Shown: piece by piece, positions 53,723-62,438 of the stretch
How positions within the stretch are numbered: the first letter of the stretch is position 1
How the letters are laid out: every line of letters starts with the position of its first letter
NCBI RefSeq assembly: GCF_900156375.1
Contig: NZ_FTNK01000004.1
Coordinates: 310,001-374,000 of the forward strand
Source of the DNA: Paenibacillus macquariensis
GTDB lineage: Bacteria > Bacillota > Bacilli > Paenibacillales > Paenibacillaceae
Direction of reading: 5' to 3'
Length of the DNA: 64,000 nt
Program-made: the position numbers and the translations under genes
Notes under the pieces: generated by a model
Told to the model about the DNA's origin: nothing
Database searches by the model: none
The model's input: only the letters and a program-made list of their open reading frames with translations

Positions 53723-53752
53723 AAGAGCCCTTCACATGAGGGGCTCTTTTTG
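53723..53752 (+). terminator. Terminator after the BTAD regulator
   Basis: AAGAGCCC-TTCACATGAG-GGGCTCTTTTT. A near-identical one is at 58567 after the remnant of a second regulator copy. Confidence 0.9.
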
Positions 53753-53761
53753 ATGTCGAGG

Positions 53762-53810
53762 TTTGTCATTCTGCTGTCATTGGGGTTGGTTATGCTTGTC
53801 TTAGTTAGGA
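53762..53810 (+). promoter_or_regulatory. TGTCATT direct-repeat element, copy 1
   Basis: TTTGTCATTCTGCTGTCATT followed by GGGGTTGGTTATGCTTGTCT and TAGTTAGGA. The two TGTCATT units start 11 bases apart, about one helical turn, as expected for tandem binding of a winged-helix regulator. Further copies are at 58606, 59069 and 62439. Confidence 0.7.
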
Positions 53811-53840
53811 AAAGTATGAAGATTTGAAGGGGGAAATGGC

Positions 53841-56800
53841 GTGCATAGTGTGTATAAGAGAGGAATTTCCATCATCTTAGTGATGTTGATGGTAGTAGGT
53901 GGATTGAATGGACTGTTTATTGGAGGAGGTAAAACGTATGCTGCGGGAGGCTTCGCTGGGGGTACAGGTACAATAAATGATCCTTATCAAATTGCAACCG
54001 CTGATCAGCTTGATGAAGTCAGGAATCATTTAGAGTTCGGCAATTATTTCGAGCTGACAGCAAATATTGATTTGAGCGGCTATACAACTGGCGATGGATG
54101 GAAGCCAATAGGTGATTCAAGATATGGATTTCAAGGAAACATGGACGGAAACGGTTTTAAAATCACGAATCTAACGATTAATAGGCCGAATGATCACATA
54201 GTTGGGCTTTTTGGTCAAACAACTAGTAGAAGTTCGTTTACCAACATCATGCTTGAGAATATTCGTGTACAGGGAAATTACAATGTAGGTGGATTGGTTG
54301 GAATCAGCTGGGGATCCATCCGCAACAGCTATACCACAGGAACTATTAATGGAGTTGCTTATGTAGGAGGCTTGGTTGGTGGAAATTGTGGATCCATTAG
54401 CAACAGCTATTCCACCGGAAGTGTGAGTGGCACGGAAGGTGTTGTTGGCGGCCTGGCTGGTTCAAGTGTTGGAACCAGCATTAGCAACAGCTACGCCACA
54501 GGAAGTGTTACTGGTCCTTCTGACTTAGGCGGCTTGATCGGGTATAATCTTGTAACAGTCAGCAACAGCTTCTACGACAGTGGAACAACAGGACAAGCAG
54601 ATACAAGAAAAGGCGATGGAAAGACAACTGTAGAAATGAAGACGCAAAGCACTTATTCGAGTTGGAATTTCAATTCAGAGTGGTATATGCTCCCTGGTCA
54701 ATATCCTCAATTATGGGCGCTTACATCTTTGACAAAAGGAATAGAAATCGGAAAAACAAAGTTGAGCAATATTGCAAATGGTATGGAGTATTCGCTTAAC
54801 GGTGGCCAGTATATAGAGATCACGGATACCTCTATCGATATTACTGTAAATGTGGGAAATACGATCTCTGTCCGTGTAACTGCAGCTCCATCAAGCGCAA
54901 AAACATTGACGGTCGATCGGACGGACATCAGAGGACTTACTCCGCCTGTTTTAAGTGAGGACACGGAAAATAACTATAGAGCGATTGACACTGAAATTAC
55001 ATTCACGGACGATCCAGTGTGGAGTGGATTGATCACGGCGGTGACAGACGGCGTAACCCCGCTTGTTAAAGAAACGCAATACACAATCGATGCGGGGAAG
55101 ATCACGATAAAAGCCGATGTACTGGCTAAAGGTAATCATTCTATTAAGATAACGGCAACCGGGTATGATGATGCTGTAGTGAACCAGCAGATAATGCTCT
55201 ATTCATCTCCTGTTTTAACGGCGGACACAGAAAATAACTATACCGTGAATAGCATTGATATTATGTTCGTGGACGACTCAGTGTGGCGTGGAGTGATCAC
55301 AGCGGTGACAGACGGCGTAACCCCGCTCGTTAAAGGAACGCAATACACAACCGATAATGGAAAAATCATAATAAAAGCCGGGGTTCTGTCACTAGGTGAT
55401 CATAAGATCACTGTAACGGCAACCAATTATGATGATACAGTGGTAAACCAATCAGTGGGACATTTTTTTACAGGTGAAGGAACCGGGTCACTAAGTCATC
55501 CTTATCTGATTGCAACGGATGACCAGCTCAATGAGGTCAGACTTCATTTAGAAGAGGGCATTTATTATAAACTGACAGCAGATATTGATTTGATGGACTA
55601 TGCAGCTGGCGATGGATGGATGCCGATAGGTAAAGAATATTACAATGAATTTAAAGGAAACATGGACGGAAATGGATTTAAAATCACTAATCTAAAGATT
55701 AATAAAACGAATAGTGATAGTGTAGGACTTTTCGGTAGAATAGGCTATGAGGGTAAAATATCCAATTTATCTCTAGAAAATATAAGTGTGATTGGTAGTA
55801 ATAGTTACTCCGTAGGCGGCTTGGCTGGTTACAATGGAGGAACAATTAACAACAGCTACACCACTGGGATTACGAAAGGATTAAATGATATAGGTGGCTT
55901 GGTAGGGACTAACTATGGAACAATCAGCAATAGCTACAGCACTGTAAATGTTAATGGTGTTTCTAGGGTAGGCGGTTTGGCTGGTTCCAATCAAGGGGCA
56001 ATCAGCAACAGCTACGCCATAGGAATTGTGAAAGGGACATCTGAAGTAGGCGGCTTGGTTGGTAACAATCGAGGCGAAATCAGCACCAGCTTCTACGACA
56101 AAGCAACAACAGAACAATTAGATACCGAAAAAGGTGATGGTAAGACAACTGAAGAAATGAAGATGCAAAGCAGTTATGGAAGTTGGCTGAACTTTTCTAA
56201 CGTATGGGCAATAGATCCACAGCGTAATAATGGTTATCCCCATTTGAGAGCTTTCTACCTGAATGTGACCTATGACGGTAATGGACACACCGACGGGAGC
56301 GTGCCGATGGATAGTAAATCCTATACGAAAGAAGAGCCAGTTAGCGTTATTGCTAATACAGGTAATTTAGGCAAGGAGGGCTACACCTTCGCGGGGTGGA
56401 ACACGTTAGCGAACGGAAGTGGCATAAACTATGAGCCAGCAGCCACATTTAAGATAACAGAGAAGAATATAACGCTGTATGCGAAGTGGACGCTTAATAA
56501 TTCGCCTATTATCAAATACACGGTCAGCTATGAAGTATACGGAGGCAGCGCAGTAGCGAATGTGAAAGTTGACTATAATACGACGATCACAGAACCAACA
56601 GCACCAACGAAAGCGAATTACAGCTTTGGTGGCTGGTATAAGGAATCTGAGCTAACGAATAAGTGGGACTTTACCACAGATAAGGTGATTGGGGATACAA
56701 TGCTGTATGCGAAGTGGACACTTAATAATTCGCCTATCATCCAATACACGGTCAGCTATGAAGTATACGGAGGTAGCACAGTAGCGAATGTGAATGCTGA

Positions 56801-57662
56801 CTATAATACGACGATCACAGAACCAACAGCACCAACGAAAGCGAATTACAGCTTTGGTGGCTGGTATAAGGAATCTGAGCTAACGAATAAGTGGGACTTT
56901 ACCACAGATAAGGTGATTGGGGATACAACGCTGTTTGCGAAGTGGACGTTTAATAACTCATCCAACAATGGCGGAGGCGGTTCAATACCAGCACCAACGC
57001 CAACACCAACAGTACCTACAGAAGCTCCACCGATAACACCAACACCTAAACCGTTCTTCAACGAAAAGGTTAATAACGATGTGATCAAGGCGCTAGTAGA
57101 AAAAGCAAATACTGCACCCGCAGTAACATTTAAGGATGTACCTGCAAGTGCTCCAAATGCTAGAGCAATCGAGTTAGCAGCTAAACTTGGGATCATTAAG
57201 GGGAATACGGATGGATCATTCCATGCCAATGCTACGATAACTAGGGCAGAATTTGCGACTATGTTAGTAAGAGCGCTTGGATTAACGTCTGAAGGTACTT
57301 CCAGCTTTAAGGACACTAAAGGTCATTGGGCGGCAGATACAATTGTAACGTTACAAGCTAGTGGTATTATCAACGGTTACGTGGATGGAACGTTCAAACC
57401 GAATCAGACCATCACAAGAGCGGAAATCGTGGCTATGCTATCCAAAGTAATGAACACTACATTAGTAAAAAATGATAAGTTCAATGATATTTCGGGTAAC
57501 TGGGCAGAGGCTGAGATTGCTACGTTATCTGATATGGGAATCGTAAAGGGTTCAACAGATGGTTCATTCAAACCTAATTCCAATGCTACGAGAGCTGATT
57601 CGTTAGTTATGATTCTGCGGATGTTGAACGCAAGTCTTGGCGGTTCACTAGACATAGATTAG
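53841..57662 (+). CDS. Large secreted S-layer-anchored protein with GLUG, HID and InlB-type repeats
   Basis: 1273 residues from GTG 53841 (AAGGGGGA six bases before). Signal peptide to about residue 35 (T-Y-A). Two GLUG-repeat blocks (about 90-240 and 620-770; units like VGGLVGGNCGSISNSYSTG) enclose two domains like the Shr haemoglobin-interacting (HID/DUF1533) module, e.g. EITFTDDPVWSGLITAVTDG. Three Listeria-Bacteroides/InlB repeats (about 806-1035, ending LYAKWTLNN) and a Pro-Thr linker lead to three SLH domains (from about 1093; ITRAEFATMLVRALG). SLH domains bind pyruvylated wall polymer, so this is a cell-surface adhesin-like protein. It lies right behind its presumed regulator pair. Confidence 0.92.
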   Translation: MHSVYKRGISIILVMLMVVGGLNGLFIGGGKTYAAGGFAGGTGTINDPYQIATADQLDEVRNHLEFGNYFELTANIDLSGYTTGDGWKPIGDSRYGFQGNMDGNGFKITNLTINRPNDHIVGLFGQTTSRSSFTNIMLENIRVQGNYNVGGLVGISWGSIRNSYTTGTINGVAYVGGLVGGNCGSISNSYSTGSVSGTEGVVGGLAGSSVGTSISNSYATGSVTGPSDLGGLIGYNLVTVSNSFYDSGTTGQADTRKGDGKTTVEMKTQSTYSSWNFNSEWYMLPGQYPQLWALTSLTKGIEIGKTKLSNIANGMEYSLNGGQYIEITDTSIDITVNVGNTISVRVTAAPSSAKTLTVDRTDIRGLTPPVLSEDTENNYRAIDTEITFTDDPVWSGLITAVTDGVTPLVKETQYTIDAGKITIKADVLAKGNHSIKITATGYDDAVVNQQIMLYSSPVLTADTENNYTVNSIDIMFVDDSVWRGVITAVTDGVTPLVKGTQYTTDNGKIIIKAGVLSLGDHKITVTATNYDDTVVNQSVGHFFTGEGTGSLSHPYLIATDDQLNEVRLHLEEGIYYKLTADIDLMDYAAGDGWMPIGKEYYNEFKGNMDGNGFKITNLKINKTNSDSVGLFGRIGYEGKISNLSLENISVIGSNSYSVGGLAGYNGGTINNSYTTGITKGLNDIGGLVGTNYGTISNSYSTVNVNGVSRVGGLAGSNQGAISNSYAIGIVKGTSEVGGLVGNNRGEISTSFYDKATTEQLDTEKGDGKTTEEMKMQSSYGSWLNFSNVWAIDPQRNNGYPHLRAFYLNVTYDGNGHTDGSVPMDSKSYTKEEPVSVIANTGNLGKEGYTFAGWNTLANGSGINYEPAATFKITEKNITLYAKWTLNNSPIIKYTVSYEVYGGSAVANVKVDYNTTITEPTAPTKANYSFGGWYKESELTNKWDFTTDKVIGDTMLYAKWTLNNSPIIQYTVSYEVYGGSTVANVNADYNTTITEPTAPTKANYSFGGWYKESELTNKWDFTTDKVIGDTTLFAKWTFNNSSNNGGGGSIPAPTPTPTVPTEAPPITPTPKPFFNEKVNNDVIKALVEKANTAPAVTFKDVPASAPNARAIELAAKLGIIKGNTDGSFHANATITRAEFATMLVRALGLTSEGTSSFKDTKGHWAADTIVTLQASGIINGYVDGTFKPNQTITRAEIVAMLSKVMNTTLVKNDKFNDISGNWAEAEIATLSDMGIVKGSTDGSFKPNSNATRADSLVMILRMLNASLGGSLDID
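56493..56948 (+). repeat. Two tandem 228-bp InlB-type repeats
   Basis: Units begin at 56493 and 56721 (CTTAATAATTCGCC) and differ at only a few bases; a third partial boundary is at 56949. Each encodes 76 residues (core TVSYEVYGGS, ANYSFGGWYKESEL, YAKW). Such identity means recent duplication or conversion. Confidence 0.85.
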
Positions 57663-57680
57663 TAAAATAGGTATCACACA

Positions 57681-57719
57681 TACGGTAGGTACTGGAACAC
57701 AGTACCTACCGTATTTTTG
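57681..57719 (+). terminator. Terminator after the large SLH gene
   Basis: TACGGTAGGTACT and AGTACCTACCGTA form a perfect 13-base stem, followed by TTTTTG. Copied at 58091. Confidence 0.92.
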
Positions 57720-57762
57720 TGTTTTTTTTATATATGTGGACTCTGTGTACACTACACATTCG

Positions 57763-58062
57763 TTAAAAGCTAGTGGTATTATAAACGGTTATGTGGATGG
57801 AACGTTCAAACCGAATCAGACCATCACAAGAGCGGAAATCGTGGCTATGCTTGCAAAAGTAATGAACACTACGTTAGTAAAAAATGATAAGTTCAAGGAT
57901 GTTTCGGGTAACTGGGCAGAGGCAGAGATTGCTACGTTATCGGATATGGGAATCGTAAAGGGTTCAACAGATGGTTCATTCAAACCTAATTCCAATGCTA
58001 CGAGAGCTGAGTCGTTAGTTATGATTCTGCGGATGTTGAACGCAAGTCTTGGCATTCACTAG
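57763..58062 (+). pseudogene. SLH-domain fragment (3' end of a second SLH gene)
   Basis: About 100 residues that repeat the last two SLH domains of the preceding gene almost base for base, from LKASGIINGYVDGTFKPNQT to LVMILRMLNASLG. The frame extends back to GTG 57736 but there is no ribosome site or signal peptide, and the first SLH domain is missing, so it is a relic. A copy of the same terminator follows. Confidence 0.82.
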
Positions 58063-58090
58063 ACGTAGAGTAGTAAACAGGTATCACTCT

Positions 58091-58128
58091 TACGGTAGGT
58101 ACTGGTAAACAGTACCTACCGTGTTTTT
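58091..58128 (+). terminator. Terminator copy after the SLH fragment
   Basis: TACGGTAGGTACT ... AGTACCTACCGT followed by GTTTTTG. Duplicate of the one at 57681. Confidence 0.88.
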
Positions 58129-58142
58129 GCGCTTTTTTAATA

Positions 58143-58552
58143 TATGTGGGGAATCTATCAATTCAATATACTTAGATTGGCTCCCTTGGTCTGCAAAAGG
58201 TGTTCGAATCAATGCAGGATGCGGTCATCGTATTTTCCCTTGGGCTCGGAGTGAGGTCGAACATCTATCGTTAATGTATACATCCTTTACCCAGCGCTTA
58301 TGCGAGGCTTTATTAATCAGAGGTGATACGCAAACAGCAATCCGACTAGTAATGAAGCTAATCAACCGTAACAAGCTAGAAGAAGGAACAATTATGCTAT
58401 ATCTTAGGGCATTGGCTCTTACGAAGAGCAAAGAATCATTGAACCGACAATATATTCAATTCGAAGAAACATTGTATAGAGAGCTTGGAATAACCCCTTT
58501 CTCCAAAGTATCTGCACTATTTAACCAACTGATGTCAGAGCTGGGTTCATAG
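58143..58552 (+). pseudogene. Fused remnant of kinase and BTAD-regulator genes
   Basis: 58143-58231 matches the kinase gene around 51425-51515 (ATCTATCAATTCAATAT, ATGCAGGATGCGGTCAT) with a one-base loss that shifts the frame. At CATCGTA it jumps into the regulator gene at about 53393 (CCCTTGGGCTCGGAGTGAGG) and continues to that gene's end, AGAGCTGGGTTCATAG. So a second kinase-regulator pair lost roughly 1.9 kb from its middle. The surviving BTAD part (YLRALALTKSKESLNRQYIQ) is still open but has no start of its own. Confidence 0.88.
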
Positions 58553-58566
58553 AATAAGCTTAGATG

Positions 58567-58595
58567 AAGAGCCCTTCACATGAAGGGCTCTTTTT
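58567..58595 (+). terminator. Terminator after the regulator remnant
   Basis: AAGAGCCCTTCACATGAAGG followed by GCTCTTTTT; copy of the one at 53723. Confidence 0.88.
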
Positions 58596-58605
58596 GGCAT
58601 CAAAG

Positions 58606-58650
58606 TTTGTCATTCTGCTGTCATTGGGGTTGGTTATACTTAGTTCTTGC
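58606..58650 (+). promoter_or_regulatory. TGTCATT direct-repeat element, copy 2
   Basis: TTTGTCATTCTGCTGTCATT, then GGGGTTGGTTATACTTAGTT. It lies directly before the stand-alone receiver gene. Confidence 0.68.
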
Positions 58651-58672
58651 AGCAAGTGAGGAGGGATGTAAT

Positions 58673-59038
58673 TTGAAGGTTGTCATTATCGATGATGAGA
58701 AGGCCATGCATTTAATCATGAGACGAATGCTCGCTAAGGTGGATGAGATCGAGATTGTGGGAAGCTTCCAGGAGACCACGACTGCATACTCATATTTGGA
58801 GAATCATGAGGTGGACTTGGTATTTCTAGATATTAAGCTGCCACGAGAGAATGGTATCGAGTTTGCCAAGCGATTAAGAGGGAACGACAGACGAATGAAG
58901 CTAGTGTTTGTCACGTCCTATAAAGAATATGCATCGGCTGCATTCGAAGTGAATGCCTATGATTACATCGTGAAGCCCGTGGAGCAGGGCAGACTTCACA
59001 AAACTGTGTTAAGAGTACTTTCCGAAGCGGGGACTTGA
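58673..59038 (+). CDS. Stand-alone receiver-domain protein
   Basis: 121 residues from TTG 58673, eight bases after GAGGAGGG. It is a paralogue of the receiver of the BTAD regulator: VVIIDDEKAMHLIMRRML, phosphoacceptor Asp53 in LVFLDIKLPREN, and YDYIVKPVEQGRL. It ends at VLRVLSEAGT, right where the DNA-binding part would start. All receiver residues are kept and it has its own ribosome site and TGTCATT element, so it may be a working single-domain phosphate sink for the neighbouring kinase, or simply a truncated regulator. Confidence 0.82.
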   Translation: MKVVIIDDEKAMHLIMRRMLAKVDEIEIVGSFQETTTAYSYLENHEVDLVFLDIKLPRENGIEFAKRLRGNDRRMKLVFVTSYKEYASAAFEVNAYDYIVKPVEQGRLHKTVLRVLSEAGT

Positions 59039-59068
59039 CCAATGGCTCCTTGGACTATTTTGCCGAAG

Positions 59069-59117
59069 TTTGTCATTCTGCTGTCATTGGGGTTTGTTAT
59101 GCTTGTCTTAGTTAGGA
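59069..59117 (+). promoter_or_regulatory. TGTCATT direct-repeat element, copy 3
   Basis: Nearly identical to copy 1 over its full 49 bases (one T for G in GGGGTTTGTTATG), and the match continues through the ribosome site AAGGGGGAAATGGC. Confidence 0.7.
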
Positions 59118-59147
59118 AAAGTATGAAGATTTGAAGGGGGAAATGGC

Positions 59148-59288
59148 GTGCATAGTATGTATAAGAGAGGAATTTCCATCATCTTAGCGATGTTGATGGT
59201 AGTAGGTGGATTGAATGGGTTGTTTGTTGGAGGTGGCAAAGCATTTGCTGCGGGTGGCTTCGATGTGCAGCAGCATGCTGAAAAATAA
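59148..59288 (+). pseudogene. Orphan signal-peptide reading frame
   Basis: GTG start with AAGGGGGA, then 46 codons: MHSMYKRGISIILAMLMVVG and the cleavage region KAFAAGGF, then DVQQHAEK-stop. It copies the N-terminus of the large SLH protein, and everything after the signal peptide is gone. It could still be expressed and exported as a short peptide; more likely it is the leftover 5' end of a deleted gene copy. Confidence 0.75.
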
Positions 59289-59502
59289 AGATTATAGTAT
59301 TACGAGGTATATCTTAAAATTTCACACCTCCCCCCCAAAATCGGGGATATGTTATTTGTAGATGCAGTGTTAGTATGAAAAAACTTTTCAAGGCGGAAGG
59401 TAGTGGATGCGACAAAATTTTTAAATGGAACATCTCGTATGTTAACGCATGCTTTAACTACAGCATAGCGACAATATAAATAGATTCAGCGGAGGTAACT
59501 AC

Positions 59503-61980
59503 ATGATAAGAAATGGTTCAAAGCGTTTAGTATCAGTTTTTATGGCACTTATTTTAGTTTTTTCAATGTTTGGCAGTTTGGTTTCAGCGGACGGAGGTGC
59601 ACCAACGCCTGCTTTGACAAACGTAATTAACGATATTAACTTTGGCCCATACCGGGGTAAGATTGTAAACTACAGTGACAATACTGGTACCGTAGATTTC
59701 TATCTACCGCCTGGTACTAATTTGGGACAAACACCCTATTATATTAATCTTGTCATTTCAGATGGGTCCTCGATTTCTTATAATAATGGGGTCAAGGACT
59801 GGCCAGTCCCTGGGTCACGTCCCTGGTATGTTCACGATCCTATGATATTCAAAGTAGCCTCTGGGGATGGGACATACCGGAATTACACGTTAAAGGGGTA
59901 CGCTTCAGAATTACCTACTTCAAATGATCTCACGAGTTTCAGTATTAATGGGATTGCTGGGAAAATTAATAATGATACCGATAGTGTTGAGGTTACTGTC
60001 CCATACGGTACAGACTTAACCAACATTAAGCCTCAATTCAGTCACAACGGATTTTACGCTGAGATTAATGGGGTTGCTCAGAAATCTAATGTTGATGCTG
60101 TTGATTTTTCTTCGCCCGTACTTTATAAAATACACAGTGTATCCGATGCGAGTACTCACGATTACTTGGTGACTGTCAACGTACTTCCCCATATGACGCT
60201 AACTTTAACCACGGACAAGGCTTCCTACAAACCTGGAGAGCCTGTTGTAGTTACTGTATCAGCCAGTAATACTACCAATGTCAACAAAGATGGCGTCCAA
60301 AGGATTAAAACCTACTTGGAGTTCGATCCAACTAAGTTCTCTGTGGAGTCTTACGTAGACGAGGATGATGAGTATACAAAGGGGTACAAACCGCTTGTAG
60401 ATACAGAAGATGCGTTTATGAATGCTCCATATATACTTAAAAAGCCATCGCCTAGTGCGAAGTATATAATCTTAGACTTGCATTCAGATATTCCTTTTAA
60501 GGATGGACCTGTATATCAAGTAACTTTAGATTCTCTAGATACTTTAGGTAGTTATGTTGCTCCGCTAAGCATCTATATTGGTAATGTTTCCGCAGGTGGT
60601 GATTATATACAGGGGTCACCTATTATTGTTAATACCTTGGTTAATGTAGTGGCACCGAGTTCGGAGAAGCAAATAACCCAATTTTCATTGCTAGGAAATG
60701 AGGGGTCAATTAATCAGGATGTTAGAACGGTAGATGTACTGGTACCTTTTGATACCGACTTAGATGATGTAGCATCACAATTCACTGTTTCTGCTGGTGC
60801 ATCTGTCAAGGTAGGAACAACTGAACAAGTTTCAGGAACTACACCTAATAATTTTACGAGTTCAGTTACCTACACTGTTTACGCAGAAGATAAATCGTAC
60901 CAAGATTACTTGGTTAGTGTAAGTCGTGCAGCAGTCATACCAACACCAAACTCATCGAAGGATTTAGGCACTTTCTCAGTTCTGAATAAATCTGGGATTA
61001 TCAATCAGGCTGCTAAAACAGTAGATGTACTAGTACCTGCTGATGCAGATTTAACTGCATTAGCATCGCACTTCACTACTACAGGAGCATCTGTTAAGGT
61101 AGGAGATATTACACAGGAGTCTGATGTAACATTGAATAACTTTACACATCCTGTTACCTACACAGTTTACGCCGAAGATGAATCGTACCAAGATTACAAA
61201 GTTACTGTTAATCTTGCACCACCAGTGGTTGTTGAACCACCAGTTGTAGTTACCCCGCCAACTGGTAACCCATCAACGGGTTCGGGTTCAACGCCTACTG
61301 CAACACCAACACCAACACCAACACCAACACCAACACCAACACCAACAGCACCAACGGCAACTCCCAAGCTATTCTACAACGAAAAGGTTAATATCGATGT
61401 AATCAAGGCGCTAGTAGAAAAAGCCAATGCTGCACCAGCAGTAACATTTAAGGATGTACCTGCAAATGCTCCAAATGCTAAAGCAATCGAGTTAGCAACC
61501 AAGCTTGGGATCATTATGGGAAATACGGATGGCTCATTCCATGCTAATGCTACGATAACTAGGGCAGAATTTGCGACTATGTTAGTAAGAGCGCTTGGAT
61601 TAACATTTGAAGGTGATTCCAGCTTTAAGGACATCAAAGGTCATTGGGCGTCAGGTACAATAGCAACGTTAAAAGCAAGTGGTATAATCAACGGTTACGT
61701 GGATGGAACCTTCAAACCGAATCAGACCATCACAAGAGCGGAAATCGTGGCTATGCTTGCAAAAGTCATGAACACTACGATAGTGAAAAATGATAAGTTC
61801 AAGGATGTTTCGGGTAACTGGGCAGAGGCTGAGATTGCTGCGTTATCCGATATGGGGATCATAAAAGGTTCAGCCGATGGTTCATTCAAACCGAATGCGA
61901 ATGCTACGAGATCCGAGTCCTTAGTTATGATTCTGCGGATGTTGAACGCAAGTCTTGGCCATTTACTAGATATAGAGTAG
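59503..61980 (+). CDS. Secreted S-layer-anchored protein with Ig-like repeats and three SLH domains
   Basis: 825 residues, ATG after GCGGAGGTAACTAC. Signal peptide to V-S-A at about 29. Then an N-terminal domain, an Ig-like module (SFSINGIAGKINNDTDSVEV), a cohesin-like sandwich (TLTTDKASYKPGEPVVVTVS, YLEFDPTKFSVESY) near 230-385, two more DUF5018/cadherin-like modules (LLGNEGSINQDVRTVDVLVP and the similar NKSGIINQAAKTVDVLVP), a Pro-Thr linker and three SLH domains from about 648. The SLH part is nearly identical in DNA to the large SLH gene, while the rest is unrelated. A structural or adhesive surface protein. Confidence 0.9.
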   Translation: MIRNGSKRLVSVFMALILVFSMFGSLVSADGGAPTPALTNVINDINFGPYRGKIVNYSDNTGTVDFYLPPGTNLGQTPYYINLVISDGSSISYNNGVKDWPVPGSRPWYVHDPMIFKVASGDGTYRNYTLKGYASELPTSNDLTSFSINGIAGKINNDTDSVEVTVPYGTDLTNIKPQFSHNGFYAEINGVAQKSNVDAVDFSSPVLYKIHSVSDASTHDYLVTVNVLPHMTLTLTTDKASYKPGEPVVVTVSASNTTNVNKDGVQRIKTYLEFDPTKFSVESYVDEDDEYTKGYKPLVDTEDAFMNAPYILKKPSPSAKYIILDLHSDIPFKDGPVYQVTLDSLDTLGSYVAPLSIYIGNVSAGGDYIQGSPIIVNTLVNVVAPSSEKQITQFSLLGNEGSINQDVRTVDVLVPFDTDLDDVASQFTVSAGASVKVGTTEQVSGTTPNNFTSSVTYTVYAEDKSYQDYLVSVSRAAVIPTPNSSKDLGTFSVLNKSGIINQAAKTVDVLVPADADLTALASHFTTTGASVKVGDITQESDVTLNNFTHPVTYTVYAEDESYQDYKVTVNLAPPVVVEPPVVVTPPTGNPSTGSGSTPTATPTPTPTPTPTPTPTAPTATPKLFYNEKVNIDVIKALVEKANAAPAVTFKDVPANAPNAKAIELATKLGIIMGNTDGSFHANATITRAEFATMLVRALGLTFEGDSSFKDIKGHWASGTIATLKASGIINGYVDGTFKPNQTITRAEIVAMLAKVMNTTIVKNDKFKDVSGNWAEAEIAALSDMGIIKGSADGSFKPNANATRSESLVMILRMLNASLGHLLDIE
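61306..61353 (+). repeat. ACACCA hexanucleotide microsatellite
   Basis: About seven to eight copies of CAACAC/ACACCA encode the Thr-Pro linker before the SLH domains. A 6-base unit changes length without shifting the frame. Confidence 0.85.
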
Positions 61981-62032
61981 TAATCACATATCCGTTAGGT
62001 GCTGGTAAAACAGTACCTAACCTTAGATTGTC

Positions 62033-62078
62033 GAGAAACCCCCGTCTTTGTATAAAGACGTAGGGTTTCTCTTTTTTT
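62033..62078 (+). terminator. Terminator after the 825-residue SLH gene
   Basis: GAGAAACCC-CCGTCTTT-GTAT-AAAGACG-TAGGGTTTCTC with a following T-run. Confidence 0.92.
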
Positions 62079-62256
62079 AACGCCAGTTAAGGCCCTAAGT
62101 AAGGGTGTTAGCCCTATGTCCCACCTCCAGGTGTAAAGCAATCCTTTTCATATTCTGGGCACAGCACTCATTATCGCTTGTTGTGTCGCATTACGAATTC
62201 CCCGTAAACGGCAATTCTTGTATTTCCGGGCATATATAAAGATCTCTTTCAGATGC

Positions 62257-62281
62257 ATCCCCCATTTGGGGGATATTTTTG
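62257..62281 (+). terminator. Possible terminator hairpin
   Basis: ATCCCCCATTTGGGGGAT followed by ATTTTTG. No gene precedes it closely. Confidence 0.6.
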
Positions 62282-62438
62282 TTGTTGATTTAAACGTATA
62301 ATAGCGACACAACGGCATAAATCGACAATTGGACACACAAGCAATCGCAATTGAAACAACTGTAAAGGGAGTTTATACAATAGACGGATACAGTGGAAAA
62401 TCAGGTATTTTGTTTCTTTCGCTGTTATGCCGTCGATA

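Larger units (their letters stand above)
61981..62438. other. Gene-free region with two terminators
   Basis: Contains a weak hairpin (GTTAGGTGCTG/CAGTACCTAAC, a decayed form of the 57681 terminator), a strong terminator at 62033 and another at 62257. Short minus-strand frames here have no start signals or recognisable products. Confidence 0.6.

Noticed and set aside
53841-56120. Evenly spaced GLUG code as a DNA-level repeat array
   Set aside because: The periodicity comes from protein repeats with divergent DNA; it is explained by the coding region.
56846-57316. 156-residue minus-strand open frame within the large SLH gene (with similar ones at 57404, 57816 and 61374)
   Set aside because: They mirror the SLH codons on the other strand and recur wherever SLH code is present; no start signals.
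61306-61353. Regular short repeats as a CRISPR-like array
   Set aside because: A contiguous 6-base unit inside a coding linker, with no spacers.
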